Position numbers and translations under genes: made by a program. A DNA stretch of 54,586 nt from NCBI GenBank assembly GCA_964230605.1, contig CAXRIN010000012.1, forward strand, positions 1 through 54,586. The letters are read 5' to 3'. The notes beneath the pieces were generated by a model. The model had not been told where the DNA came from. It saw only the letters and a list, made by a program, of their open reading frames with translations, and made no database searches. Shown here in pieces: positions 35,772 through 44,205 of the stretch (its first letter is position 1; each line of letters starts with the position of its first letter). This stretch comes from GCA-002722245 sp964230605 (GTDB lineage: Bacteria; Bacteroidota; Bacteroidia; Flavobacteriales_C; GCA-002722245).

Positions 35772-35896
35772 GAAGCAAAAATAAAAATAAGGTCATTTTT
35801 CTGCTAATGAAGTTATAAACAAGTTATAAGCGAGGTGAAATATTGAATTAGACGAAAAATAGGGTTATTTTAGTAGCTAAACTAAAACATAGGAAT

Positions 35897-36805
35897 ATGA
35901 AAAAACTTTTACTATCAATCTTCGCTATTGCTTCTTTAACAGCATCCGCTACTGGAACTACTATAGGTTCAAGTGAATTAAATTGGACAATTGGAAATGC
36001 ATGGTACATGGAAGTGACAACTGGAAAATCAATTGCTGATTTCGCTAGTTCAGGAACAGGTGTTTCATGGGATTTCACTTCATATGAAGGTGCCTCTACA
36101 AAAGATACAATCAAAATTTCAGCGGCTACTGTTAGTGGTGCTAATCTTTCGATTAAATCAGACGTCATTCCAAATACTAATTACATCTCAAACGCTGGTG
36201 ATTATGAAATCAAATCGTTCAATGTTATGAATATAGATGTTTCAATGAATGGTTCGTTATCAATTGGTTTAGATCATATGGATGGTGTTTCTTGGAATCC
36301 ATCTACAACTACTCCTAACTTAATTAATCCAACTCTTCCTGCTATCCCTACAACTTTAACAGGATCTGTTTTAGCTTCAGGACAAGTAACAACAAGCTAT
36401 GGTACTTTTGATGCATTATTGGTTAAAGAGCAATTTGTTATTACAGGTTATGTTGACATGACTTTCTACTACTGGGAAACTGCTGAGTATGGTAGAATTG
36501 CTACTTTAATTGATGGAAGCTTTAGCTTAATGGCTCAAAATAACTTTAACGTTATTACTTCATCAAACAATGTTGAAGCAAGCTCATTTAATGTATTTCC
36601 AAACCCTGCAACAGATAACTTTACTGTTCAAGCTGAAGGTTTAGAAAACGTAAGAGTTTTTGATGCTTTAGGAAATTTAGTAATTAACCAAACAGTTATG
36701 GGTAATACTGTAATAGTTGATACTAAAACTTTAAACGCTGGAGTTTATTTTGTACAAGCTACTTCAAATGGCGTTGCTTCTACTTCAAGAGTTATTGTAA
36801 AGTAA
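35897..36805 (+). CDS. Secreted protein with T9SS sorting domain
   Basis: 302 residues with a signal peptide (MKKLLLSIFAIASLTASA), a beta-rich central part of unknown function and a C-terminal Por secretion (type A) domain: FNVFPNPATDNFTVQAEG, VRVFDALGNLV, LNAGVYFVQAT, ending RVIVK. Such domains route proteins through the type IX secretion system to the cell surface. The central region (about residues 20-220) shows no motif I know. Monocistronic, followed by a strong terminator. Confidence 0.88.
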   Translation: MKKLLLSIFAIASLTASATGTTIGSSELNWTIGNAWYMEVTTGKSIADFASSGTGVSWDFTSYEGASTKDTIKISAATVSGANLSIKSDVIPNTNYISNAGDYEIKSFNVMNIDVSMNGSLSIGLDHMDGVSWNPSTTTPNLINPTLPAIPTTLTGSVLASGQVTTSYGTFDALLVKEQFVITGYVDMTFYYWETAEYGRIATLIDGSFSLMAQNNFNVITSSNNVEASSFNVFPNPATDNFTVQAEGLENVRVFDALGNLVINQTVMGNTVIVDTKTLNAGVYFVQATSNGVASTSRVIVK

Positions 36806-36825
36806 TTTATTGCACTGCATAAATT

Positions 36826-36857
36826 CAAAGCCAATCCTTTTACGGATTGGCTTTTTC
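36826..36857 (+). terminator. Terminator after the T9SS cargo gene
   Basis: Stem AAAGCCAATCC/GGATTGGCTTT with loop TTTTAC, continuing into TTCTTTTTC. Confidence 0.85.
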
Positions 36858-37054
36858 TTTTTCAAAGAATTGGGGTTGTAACATTATGATTTGACACACG
36901 TTTATTATATTTACACCCACTATCCTTATTACCTGAAACTTTAAACCTTTAACTGTTAAGGTGTTAGTTGAGAATTTGTTTCCTTAAATAATAAAAAGGA
37001 ACTTTGTCTCGCTAATTAACGTTGGTAGGCGCACAATAAATGACCTAGAGACTA

Positions 37055-38527
37055 ATGAAAAATTGGATAGTAATCTTACTAGTTTTTTGTAGCTTGAGCC
37101 AATATGCTCAGGTAGACTCTCTGCGTAATGACTCCATAATAGAAACTCATTTTATCCCAGACGATCCGTTTTTGGCTATGTTGGATAGTTTGCATGAGGC
37201 TCAAATTTTTAATGAGAATCCTATCTCCTATAGCACTCAAGAATTAAACATTCATGGTTTCCCATTAGATTCCATTCCCGTTTATAGTGATTCAATCATG
37301 AATTTAAGATTCCAAAGCTTAAACCATTGGTCACCTATAGAATTCACCTTTAATGAAAAGGTTAAGAAACACATTAAAGTTTATGGAACTCACAGAAGGT
37401 TAATGTTATCCAAAGTAATGGGTATGTCGGAATTATATTTCCCCATGATTGAAGAACAGCTTGAAAAAGAAGACCTTCCAATGGAGTTAAAATATCTTCC
37501 TGTAGTTGAATCTGCACTAAACAACACTGTTAGGTCAAGAGCGGGAGCCCTAGGAATGTGGCAATTTATGTATCGAACAGGAAAGTACCTAGGCCTTGAA
37601 ATCAACTCTTATATTGATGAAAGAAGAGATCCAATAAAATCAACTCAAACTGCCATAAAGTATTTAAAATATTTATATGAAATGTACGATGATTGGTCAT
37701 TGGCGTTAGCTGCATATAACGCAGGACCTGGAAATGTAAACAAGGCAATAAGAAGAGCTGGTGGACAAAAAAACTTTTGGGCGATTCAATATCACTTACC
37801 ACAAGAAACAAGAAACTATGTGCCTTCTTTTATGGCTGTCACCTACTTAATGACTCACTCCGCTGATCATAACTTGTATCCTGTGAAACCTAAGTTTGAA
37901 ATTAGAAATATTGATACGATTACAGTAACAAAATCAATACACCTTAATCAAATTGCCAATGTTTTATGTGTTCCATACGAGGATTTAGTTTTCCTGAACC
38001 CTCAATATAAAAGAGCCTACATTCCTGTAAAAGAAAACGACTCTGTTACTTATACAATTACTCTACCGGTTAACATGATTGGCGATTTCATCGCTAATGA
38101 GGAAATAATATACAATTACAAAGATCCAGAGGTAAATACGGCTCCTGAAGATTTGTATGCAAACAGAAGTGAGGTAGTTCATCGCGTTCGTAAAGGTGAA
38201 AGCGTGGGACTTATAGCACAACGTTATAATGTAAGAATATCTGACGTCAGAGAATGGAATAACTTGAATAGCAGAAGCTACATTTATCCGGGCCAGAAAC
38301 TAGTTATTTTCGCCAAAGATGGCTCAACAGCTGCTAGAGGTTACACAATTAATAATGAGGAAACATATAATGGTTACCTTTACTATACTATCCGTAGCGG
38401 AGATACGTTATGGGATATAGCTAAAAAATACCAAGGTGTTTCTGCTGATGATATTATTAAACTTAATAGAATTTCATCCAGAAAAGTATTGAAGCCTGGT
38501 ATGAAAATTAAAATTAAGTCTACATAA
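37055..38527 (+). CDS. Membrane-bound lytic transglycosylase, MltD-like, with two LysM
   Basis: Cleaves the MurNAc-GlcNAc bond to release 1,6-anhydro-muropeptides in the periplasm. The 490-residue protein has a signal peptide (MKNWIVILLVFCSLSQYA), an SLT domain at about residues 110-270 with catalytic glutamate in KYLPVVESALNNT, GALGMWQFM and ALAAYNAGPGNVNKA, then two C-terminal LysM repeats (VRKGESVGLIAQRYNV near 380 and IRSGDTLWDIAKKYQG near 443). It precedes the DUF4837 gene by 3 bases. Confidence 0.92.
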   Translation: MKNWIVILLVFCSLSQYAQVDSLRNDSIIETHFIPDDPFLAMLDSLHEAQIFNENPISYSTQELNIHGFPLDSIPVYSDSIMNLRFQSLNHWSPIEFTFNEKVKKHIKVYGTHRRLMLSKVMGMSELYFPMIEEQLEKEDLPMELKYLPVVESALNNTVRSRAGALGMWQFMYRTGKYLGLEINSYIDERRDPIKSTQTAIKYLKYLYEMYDDWSLALAAYNAGPGNVNKAIRRAGGQKNFWAIQYHLPQETRNYVPSFMAVTYLMTHSADHNLYPVKPKFEIRNIDTITVTKSIHLNQIANVLCVPYEDLVFLNPQYKRAYIPVKENDSVTYTITLPVNMIGDFIANEEIIYNYKDPEVNTAPEDLYANRSEVVHRVRKGESVGLIAQRYNVRISDVREWNNLNSRSYIYPGQKLVIFAKDGSTAARGYTINNEETYNGYLYYTIRSGDTLWDIAKKYQGVSADDIIKLNRISSRKVLKPGMKIKIKST

Positions 38528-38530
38528 AAA

Positions 38531-39568
38531 ATGCGCTACTTAAGCCTTATTCTTTCCGCAATGATTTTATTGTCATGCGGAGAATCAAATCAACCAAAAG
38601 AAGAATTTTCATATTTACCAGATGCCGTTGGTGGTTATAGTACTTTAAATATAATTGCCGATCAAACTCTATGGGATGCTGGATTAAAGGCATACGTTGA
38701 ACCTGTATTCTGTAAGGAAATTGAGGGGCTACTTAATCCTGAGCAAGAATTCGATATTACAACGATTAGATCAAAAGCTTTTAACAGACTTTTTGAAAGA
38801 CAACGTTTCTTGTTACTTTTTGCTACTTCGAAGAAAATTTTAAAAGAAGGTGTAAGTGTAAAAAATGACGTTTATGCCAATGGTCAAATTATCGTTCAGA
38901 TATCAGCCAAAACAGAAGAAAGAGCTATTGAAGTTTTTAAAACAAATCAAAACGATATTTTTCAAGCAATTGATAATTACAGAACCACCATCATTCAAAA
39001 GCTAGCTAAACAAAAAAACAACGCCAAATTAGAAACTCAATTAGCCAATAATCATGGTATTAAATTAACAATACCACAGAGTTACAAGGCTGGAATTGAT
39101 TCAACAAACTTCTTTTACGCATTTAAGCAAGGAGAAATGAAGTGTGAGAAGTTTGAACACAATAACTGTTACTATCAAACTGGAATTTTCACCTACTTTT
39201 TTAACTATACTTCTCAGGATGTATTCACCCCCGAAAAGTTCATTGCAATGCGTGACTCTGTGACTAAACTTTATATTGAAGGAACTACAACATCCGATTC
39301 TGTTAGGTCATATATGCAAGTGTTTAAAAAACTTCCTGTTTCAACAGAGAATGTAAACATCAATGGAAAATTCGGCTATGAAGTAAAAGGCTGGTGGGAC
39401 ATGAAAAACGGCGCAATGGGAGGCCCTTTCATAAGTGTTGCTTTTGTTGATGAATTAAGAGATCGAGTTATTGTGACTGATGCTTTTGTATTTGGTCCAA
39501 ACTTTAACAAAAGACGATTCATTAAAGAATTGGAAGCAATTTGCCTTTCGGCGAGTGCTATTGAATAA
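38531..39568 (+). CDS. DUF4837 family lipoprotein
   Basis: 345 residues. The start LSLILSAMILLSCGES is a lipoprotein signal peptide with the lipobox cysteine at residue 16. The pattern following it (LPDAVGGYSTLNIIADQTLWD) is typical of the Bacteroidota family DUF4837, of unknown function. The 3-base spacing after the transglycosylase suggests a joint role in the envelope. Its TAA stop codon overlaps the edge of the inverted repeat that brackets the DUF559 gene. Confidence 0.85.
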   Translation: MRYLSLILSAMILLSCGESNQPKEEFSYLPDAVGGYSTLNIIADQTLWDAGLKAYVEPVFCKEIEGLLNPEQEFDITTIRSKAFNRLFERQRFLLLFATSKKILKEGVSVKNDVYANGQIIVQISAKTEERAIEVFKTNQNDIFQAIDNYRTTIIQKLAKQKNNAKLETQLANNHGIKLTIPQSYKAGIDSTNFFYAFKQGEMKCEKFEHNNCYYQTGIFTYFFNYTSQDVFTPEKFIAMRDSVTKLYIEGTTTSDSVRSYMQVFKKLPVSTENVNINGKFGYEVKGWWDMKNGAMGGPFISVAFVDELRDRVIVTDAFVFGPNFNKRRFIKELEAICLSASAIE

Positions 39569-39613
39569 ATCCCCTCACCCTTCGGGAGCTCCCCTTGTCA
39601 AAGGGAGCGGTTG
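39567..39613 (+). repeat. Left 47-bp inverted repeat of the DUF559 unit
   Basis: AAATCCCCTCACCCTTCGGG then AGCTCCCCTTGTCAAAGGGA and GCGGTTG. The reverse complement of 40093-40139 matches with one mismatch. Each arm also contains its own hairpin (GCTCCC/GGGAGC). A diverged copy lies at 50941-50984. Confidence 0.9.
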
Positions 39614-39618
39614 AAACA

Positions 39619-39978
39619 TTATCCTTTGTTTTTGGTTATTTCAAGTTTTATGGCTTCCAAAACTAAATCTAAATGATTTTTAATTGTTTGATTCTCAAAC
39701 CTTAGAACTTTAAATCCCAATTTAGTTAATATCTCATCCCTAACCGTATCATTCACCCTTCCGATAGGAGTAAAATGGTTTTGACCATCTATTTCAATAA
39801 TGATTTTGTTTTTCAAGGCTGCAAAATCGACTATAAAATCACCAATACTTACTTGTCGCCTAAACCTGATGTTTAACTTATTATTCCTTATTTCTCGCCA
39901 GAGCAAATTTTCATAGTAAGTTGAATTATTTCTTAGATATTTTCTAGTTTCTTTTAGTGAATGCTTGTATGTTTTCAT
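39619..39978 (-). CDS. DUF559 endonuclease-like protein
   Basis: 119 residues. The pattern LLWREIRNNKLNIRFRRQVS, GDFIVDFAALKNKIIIEIDG and TKLGFKVLRFEN is that of DUF559, a small fold of the PD-(D/E)xK/Vsr-like nuclease group; D and ExD-like residues in FIVDF and IIEIDGQNH are the probable metal ligands. Family members are numerous in many genomes and their role is not established. It fills the space between two near-perfect 47-bp inverted repeats and lies between two convergent genes, which suggests a mobile cargo. Confidence 0.88.
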   Translation of the reverse strand: MKTYKHSLKETRKYLRNNSTYYENLLWREIRNNKLNIRFRRQVSIGDFIVDFAALKNKIIIEIDGQNHFTPIGRVNDTVRDEILTKLGFKVLRFENQTIKNHLDLVLEAIKLEITKNKG

Positions 39979-40092
39979 GTCTCAAACATAAAGACTCAAG
40001 AAATTTTAAGGAGAAAAAAAGTGAAATTTAAAAAGATTAAATCCAAAACGTTTTATAAATGGTTAATACTGAAAATATTTCACCAAATATTC

Positions 40093-40139
40093 CAACCGCT
40101 CCCTTTGACAAGGGGAGCTCCCAAAGGGTGAGGGGATTT
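40093..40139 (-). repeat. Right 47-bp inverted repeat of the DUF559 unit
   Basis: Inverted copy of 39567-39613 with a single C/T difference. Its outer edge touches the stop codon of the NAD(P)-binding gene (40140). Confidence 0.9.
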
Positions 40140-41000
40140 TCAAGCCAATTCCTCCTCCCAAAACGATTTGGTACTCAAAGGCTCCCTTCCAAGTACTTCT
40201 TTCAATTTGCTATTTTCATGAATATTATCCTCGCCTAGTAAGAGATATTGATCCTTATTCATAATTTGAGGAAACAAAGCAATCACTAATCTGAACGGTT
40301 TATCAATTAACCACTTCGGGATTCTGATAATTTTAATCTTCCCTTTACCGGCAATATTAATCCAATCTTCTAAAGAATAAATTTCTGGACCTGTGGCATA
40401 AATTTCTTGTCTGTTTAAATCTTGTTTAATGCATTCAATGGCAGCATGAGCAACATCTTCCCCCATTACAGGTTGGAACTTAGCAGATAAAAAATGAGCA
40501 GGACAAGGCAGGAACCCCAATTGCCACTTTGCCATATTTTGAAGCATTTTTATTTTGCTGATAATCATTGTTCTAGGGGTACAAACAAAACTTGGATGGA
40601 TAATATTCACGTTATCCTCTTTCATCAAAATTTCATCTGCAACTCCTTTTGTTGAAGCATACCTAGAAGGAGAATTCTTGTCGGCTCCTAATACCGAAAC
40701 ATGAACAATTTTCGGATTGCCTAACTGAGGTCTTTCAGTGATGATTTTCTTTACAACATCAATATGAATTTTTTCAAAAGTATTCTCCCCTTTTTCTTCG
40801 ATTATACCAACAGAATTGATAATAACATCCAACTTCCCCAAACTACTCCAGTCCTCCTGAAAAACATTAAATTGAAAACCATTCGCGCCTTTTCCGCTTC
40901 GGGAACAACTTAGAATTTCCGCATTGGGAAATGCCTTAGAAACCTCTTGGTTAATTACAGTTCCAATTTGTCCGGTACCTCCTAATATTGCTAATCTCAT
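40140..41000 (-). CDS. NAD(P)-binding protein, atypical SDR/NmrA-like
   Basis: 286 residues with an N-terminal dinucleotide-binding motif RLAILGGTGQIGTVINQEV, VIINSVGIIEEKGENTFEKI and VHVSVLGADKNSPSRYASTK, where the YxxxK pair (YASTK) is visible. This matches the extended/atypical short-chain dehydrogenases acting on sugars or quinones. The exact reaction is unknown. It is the last gene of the GbsR-headed minus-strand cluster. Its stop codon lies at the edge of the DUF559 unit. Confidence 0.8.
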   Translation of the reverse strand: MRLAILGGTGQIGTVINQEVSKAFPNAEILSCSRSGKGANGFQFNVFQEDWSSLGKLDVIINSVGIIEEKGENTFEKIHIDVVKKIITERPQLGNPKIVHVSVLGADKNSPSRYASTKGVADEILMKEDNVNIIHPSFVCTPRTMIISKIKMLQNMAKWQLGFLPCPAHFLSAKFQPVMGEDVAHAAIECIKQDLNRQEIYATGPEIYSLEDWINIAGKGKIKIIRIPKWLIDKPFRLVIALFPQIMNKDQYLLLGEDNIHENSKLKEVLGREPLSTKSFWEEELA

Positions 41001-41014
41001 TGTTGTCTAATTTT

Positions 41015-41040
41015 GTCATTCTGAGCCTGTCGAAAGATTT
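41015..41040. repeat. GTCATTCTGAG dispersed repeat
   Basis: GTCATTCTGAGCCTGTCGAA then AGATTT: the widespread CATTCTGAGC-TGTCGAAAG repeat, related to the one in ftsZ (161-189). It lies between two genes of the cluster. Confidence 0.7.
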
Positions 41041-41691
41041 TTAACCCATCACCTTTCTTGGCTCATTCCATGTGTAATGGATAACATCTTTTACTTTAAA
41101 AGCACCTAAAAGTTTAGCCGACTTAAAAAAATTCGTCGCAAAGTGATAACACTTTACCGGCTCAATAGGCCAATGCTTTCTGGCTATTTTCGTAACGAAT
41201 ATGCCATTATCTTCTGTTGCATATGCCCTATCAATTCTATGTATTTTTTGATAAAGTGCATTATCTTCATTTACTTCCGAAAAAGGATCTAAAGCATAAT
41301 CTACATATTTACCCATCTGCTTCAATGAAAAAGCATCGTAAATCTCTTTGATTTTCCCATTGGTTAATTTGTAATTTGAGATTAAATTCCCCACCCAATT
41401 CATCAATGGTCGATTTGAAAAACTCTTTAAAAAGTAAATTCCTTTAGGCTCAATTTTGTTAAATTTCGAATCATCCAAAAGCAGTCTAAAAGCAACATGC
41501 CGATAGCCAAATTTGAAAAATGGCAACCAAGTGGGTCGCATGTTTTTTAACTGCACATCCACCATCGAAATAATTGCTTTACCATTCTCCTGAAAAACTT
41601 TCAATGATTGAGGCACCATTGGTAAAACCTCCTGCAAATCAACCGAAAAGTTGATTAGTTTAACATTGTGTAATTCTCCTGTAAATTTCAT
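41041..41691 (-). CDS. DUF2071/YqjF-like protein
   Basis: 216 residues that resemble DUF2071 (acetoacetate-decarboxylase-like fold): LINFSVDLQEVLPMVPQSLK, ISMVDVQLKNMRPTWLPFF, then FGYRHVAFRLLL and GIYFLKSFSNRPLMN. No signal peptide or TM segment. Enzymatic function is unknown. It precedes the SDR-like gene and follows a membrane protein by 22 bases, all on one strand. Confidence 0.7.
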   Translation of the reverse strand: MKFTGELHNVKLINFSVDLQEVLPMVPQSLKVFQENGKAIISMVDVQLKNMRPTWLPFFKFGYRHVAFRLLLDDSKFNKIEPKGIYFLKSFSNRPLMNWVGNLISNYKLTNGKIKEIYDAFSLKQMGKYVDYALDPFSEVNEDNALYQKIHRIDRAYATEDNGIFVTKIARKHWPIEPVKCYHFATNFFKSAKLLGAFKVKDVIHYTWNEPRKVMG

Positions 41692-41713
41692 GATTAATTA
41701 GTTTTATTTAGAG

Positions 41714-42223
41714 CTAATTCAATTCTGCATCTAAAATTTCAGAATCGTTGTATTGATAATCTGTTTCCTGATTGAAAATGTTATTCAAATAAAGTGCTTC
41801 TAACCACCATAAAATGGTTGTGAAGATTAGAAATAATGAACCTGTTACCCACCAGTTTTCAATTGATAAAGGACCAAACCGTGAGAATAACCAAAATAAG
41901 CTTGTTGGTATTGCGACAATTCCAGACCATTTGAAATAACTAAACCTACCCGTTGAAGCTAGAAAAATAAATTCTAAAGCCAATGCATTTGCCAGTATGC
42001 CAAAAGGAATTCCTACTTGATAAACCATACATGAAAATCCAAATAAGAATGGATTGAGCAACCAAATGAAGGCTCTTGGTCCAACCTTTTTGTTAAGCAT
42101 TATTGCTTGTCCGATAACCACTAATAAAGTAGCTGAAATTGGAATGTAAAAAAGTGTAAGCAGACTAACGAAAATGGCTATTGTGTTGTATAAAATCCAA
42201 TTTCTTTTAAATGTATTTTTCAT
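41714..42223 (-). CDS. Hypothetical integral membrane protein (about six TM)
   Basis: 169 residues, almost wholly hydrophobic: helices are visible at WILYNTIAIFVSLLTLFYI, ISATLLVVIGQAIML, FIWLLNPFLFGFSCMVY, ILANALALEFIFLAS, IVAIPTSLFWLFS and WVTGSLFLIFTTILWWLEA. The C-terminus is short and acidic (SEILDAELN). I do not recognise the family. It lies within the GbsR-headed cluster. Confidence 0.75.
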   Translation of the reverse strand: MKNTFKRNWILYNTIAIFVSLLTLFYIPISATLLVVIGQAIMLNKKVGPRAFIWLLNPFLFGFSCMVYQVGIPFGILANALALEFIFLASTGRFSYFKWSGIVAIPTSLFWLFSRFGPLSIENWWVTGSLFLIFTTILWWLEALYLNNIFNQETDYQYNDSEILDAELN

Positions 42224-42302
42224 AATTATTAGGTATTAGTTTCCCGCAGGGTCTGGCTTTATGCCTGCCCTAACAGTTTAAATTTATATGTTGTAAGATT
42301 TT

Positions 42303-42325
42303 GGGAGGGTATGTGCCCTTCCCTA
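42303..42325. repeat. GGGAGGG-CCCTTCCC hairpin at the DCC gene end
   Basis: GGGAGGGTATGTGCCCTTCC plus CTA; inverted repeat that supplies the TAG stop codon of the DCC gene. A second imperfect hairpin (GCAGG...CCTGC) lies at 42246-42268. Either could terminate or process the transcript. Confidence 0.4.
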
Positions 42326-43135
42326 CAAATAATATATTGTCAATAAAACACCAGCTGAAAAATGGAGAATTAACCACCAAATAAATGTTTGTTTTTGCGA
42401 AACTCCCAGCATTTTCACTCTTTTAAAATGCATCCAAATCATGAGTAAATCACTCAAAATCATCGATCCTATCACCCAGGCTAAATTGGGAAATAACGTA
42501 TAACCAACAAGGGCAAAACTTTGCAATAAAATAGCAGTTCCTGCAATTACAGCTAAATGTCCCCAATAATCCCACTTGTTAGCTTTTTGATACAATAATC
42601 CAGTAATTAACCATCCTGCTCCTGTGACAGAGATTAATTTCCAACCATTTAAAAATCCAAACAATTCAGAAGTACTCAAAACCTCTCCTTTCTTGTAAGT
42701 GATAAAGCCAGCAAAAAGTGCCAAAAGCATCAGCAAAGCAACTCTATATCCCTTTTTTAGTTTAGGTTCACAGGTAGATTCATTAACTTCCAAAGGAGCC
42801 AAAATCCTCCGATTGCTTGCAAAGAAAATGTAAACTGGATTTAGTAACGCTTTAACCAAAGCTAACTTCATCAAGCGGGCTAAAAAATCACTTTTTAAAC
42901 TAATAATATCAACCCATCCATCATATCCGTAAGTTACTTCAAGCGTATCCAAATCAATTACGGCCATTTCATCGCAAGCCCTATTTGGATCAACATTACA
43001 AGCAATGGCGTTATCTTGAAAACTATCCAGTTCAATCCCCAGCTCATCAGACATTAAACCGAGAGATTTAAAATTTCTAGCACCCAAACCGCAAACTGCA
43101 CATTTATTATCGAAAACTATACTATACCTCTTCAT
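42323..43135 (-). CDS. DCC-domain thiol oxidoreductase-like membrane protein
   Basis: 270 residues. The N-terminus YSIVFDNKCAVCGLGARNF has the DxxCxxC motif of the DCC (DUF393) family, thioredoxin-fold predicted thiol-disulfide oxidoreductases. Residues 1-90 form that domain; after that come about six TM helices (for example LLMLLALFAGFITY and IAGTAILLQSFALVGYTL). This fusion anchors the redox domain on the cytoplasmic membrane. Its start overlaps the following membrane gene's stop by 4 bases (43132-43135). Confidence 0.82.
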   Translation of the reverse strand: MKRYSIVFDNKCAVCGLGARNFKSLGLMSDELGIELDSFQDNAIACNVDPNRACDEMAVIDLDTLEVTYGYDGWVDIISLKSDFLARLMKLALVKALLNPVYIFFASNRRILAPLEVNESTCEPKLKKGYRVALLMLLALFAGFITYKKGEVLSTSELFGFLNGWKLISVTGAGWLITGLLYQKANKWDYWGHLAVIAGTAILLQSFALVGYTLFPNLAWVIGSMILSDLLMIWMHFKRVKMLGVSQKQTFIWWLILHFSAGVLLTIYYL

Positions 43136-43527
43136 ACCATTCCAATTTTAAAATAAACCACTGTCATGTACACCCAAAAAAACGAGAATAAAATATGCAT
43201 TGTCGTTTCAAAAAACTTTCCTTTCCAAATTTGGGAGGAGTATCCAAACCACTGTATGAATGATCGAATTCCCCAAAAAACGCCAAGCCCTAAACAAATC
43301 CATTTACCTAATTGAGTAGAGATTAAATCCTCCGTTAAAAACACATTCATCAATCCAACCATTAAAACGAATAATGCTATAAAAAACACGTGAACCTGGA
43401 ACATTTGTTTATTAATTAAACTCAATTGACTTAGTTCTTTCTTCCAATTAAATCGTTTAGGAAAAACAACATGCATTAAGCTCAATATTATTAATAAAGC
43501 TCCTATTATTTTTAAATGATACCCCAT
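43132..43527 (-). CDS. Hypothetical four-TM protein
   Basis: 131 residues with four predicted helices: IIGALLIILSLMHVVF, VHVFFIALFVLMVGLMNVFL, WICLGLGVFWGIRSFIQWF and ILFSFFWVYMTVVYFKI. No recognised family. It overlaps the DCC gene start by 4 bases, so the two proteins are probably made in step and may form one complex. It follows the regulator gene by 60 bases. Confidence 0.75.
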   Translation of the reverse strand: MGYHLKIIGALLIILSLMHVVFPKRFNWKKELSQLSLINKQMFQVHVFFIALFVLMVGLMNVFLTEDLISTQLGKWICLGLGVFWGIRSFIQWFGYSSQIWKGKFFETTMHILFSFFWVYMTVVYFKIGMV

Positions 43528-43587
43528 AACTCATTTTTATTCGTTCAGAATTTTCAATTTTTCCTGAAAGTTTGTAGTCAAATTTTT

Positions 43588-44094
43588 TTACTTTTTAATC
43601 AAGAACTTCATTAATGATCCCGTGAACCAATGCTCGTCTGCCTTAACCATTTTATCCAACATCTTATTTGTACTTTCTCCAAACCTGGAAATATCTCCCA
43701 TCAATTTTTTAAACTGCTCGCCTCCTTCTTCTTTAATTTCTTGTTTCTCTAAATCAGATAATAACTCTAAAACAGGAACCAACTCTCTTTTTCTTCTCTC
43801 TTTAAGAATTTGAATAGCTGTTTTGTAAATATCCTTTTCTGCAGTAAAAAACTCTTTTCTCTCCCCAAACTTAAGGACTTTGTGAACAATCCCCCATGAC
43901 ATTAATTCTCTAACATTCATGTTAACATTTCCTCTTGAAATATTTAACTGCTGCATAATATCATCGGCAGATAATGGATCTTCACTCACCAAAAGAAGCG
44001 CGTGAATTTGAGCCATGGTTCTGTTAATACCCCATTGAGTACCAAAAGCTCCCCATGCCGAAATAAACTTTTCTTGTGCTTCTTTTAATTCCAT
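43588..44094 (-). CDS. GbsR/MarR-type transcriptional regulator
   Basis: 168 residues with a winged helix typical of the GbsR group: GINRTMAQIHALLLVSEDPL, LSADDIMQQLNISRGNVNMN (recognition helix) and VRELMSWGIVHKVLKFGERK (wing). A long C-terminal helical region serves dimerisation. It is the first gene of a six-gene minus-strand cluster (40140-44094). A perfect 30-bp palindrome 24 bases upstream of its start is the obvious self-binding site. The ligand is unknown. Confidence 0.88.
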   Translation of the reverse strand: MELKEAQEKFISAWGAFGTQWGINRTMAQIHALLLVSEDPLSADDIMQQLNISRGNVNMNVRELMSWGIVHKVLKFGERKEFFTAEKDIYKTAIQILKERRKRELVPVLELLSDLEKQEIKEEGGEQFKKLMGDISRFGESTNKMLDKMVKADEHWFTGSLMKFLIKK

Positions 44095-44117
44095 AAAACA
44101 ATATTAAACATAACTTT

Positions 44118-44147
44118 CTAAACTTTCAAAAATTTTTGAAAGTTTAG
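44118..44147. promoter_or_regulatory. Perfect 30-bp palindromic operator before the GbsR gene
   Basis: Half-site CTAAACTTTCAAAAA and its exact reverse complement meet without a spacer. A further AACTTTC at 44112-44118 adds a partial direct copy. A -7-like TATGTTTA (minus, 44105-44112) directly adjoins it, so a bound dimer would block the promoter. Confidence 0.75.
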
Positions 44148-44157
44148 TTTTTAAAAC

Positions 44158-44190
44158 ACTAAAAGGCTGCCCATTGGACAACCTTCAAAA
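44158..44190 (-). terminator. Terminator after the DksA-like gene
   Basis: On the minus strand GAAGGTTGTCC/GGCAGCCTT forms a stem (one G-U pair, one bulge) followed by TTTT; 16 bases after the stop. Confidence 0.65.
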
Positions 44191-44205
44191 TATATTTTAC
44201 ATTAA

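Noticed and set aside
39567..40139. Classical insertion sequence
   Set aside because: No transposase of DDE, tyrosine or serine type is coded inside and no target duplication is visible at the edges.
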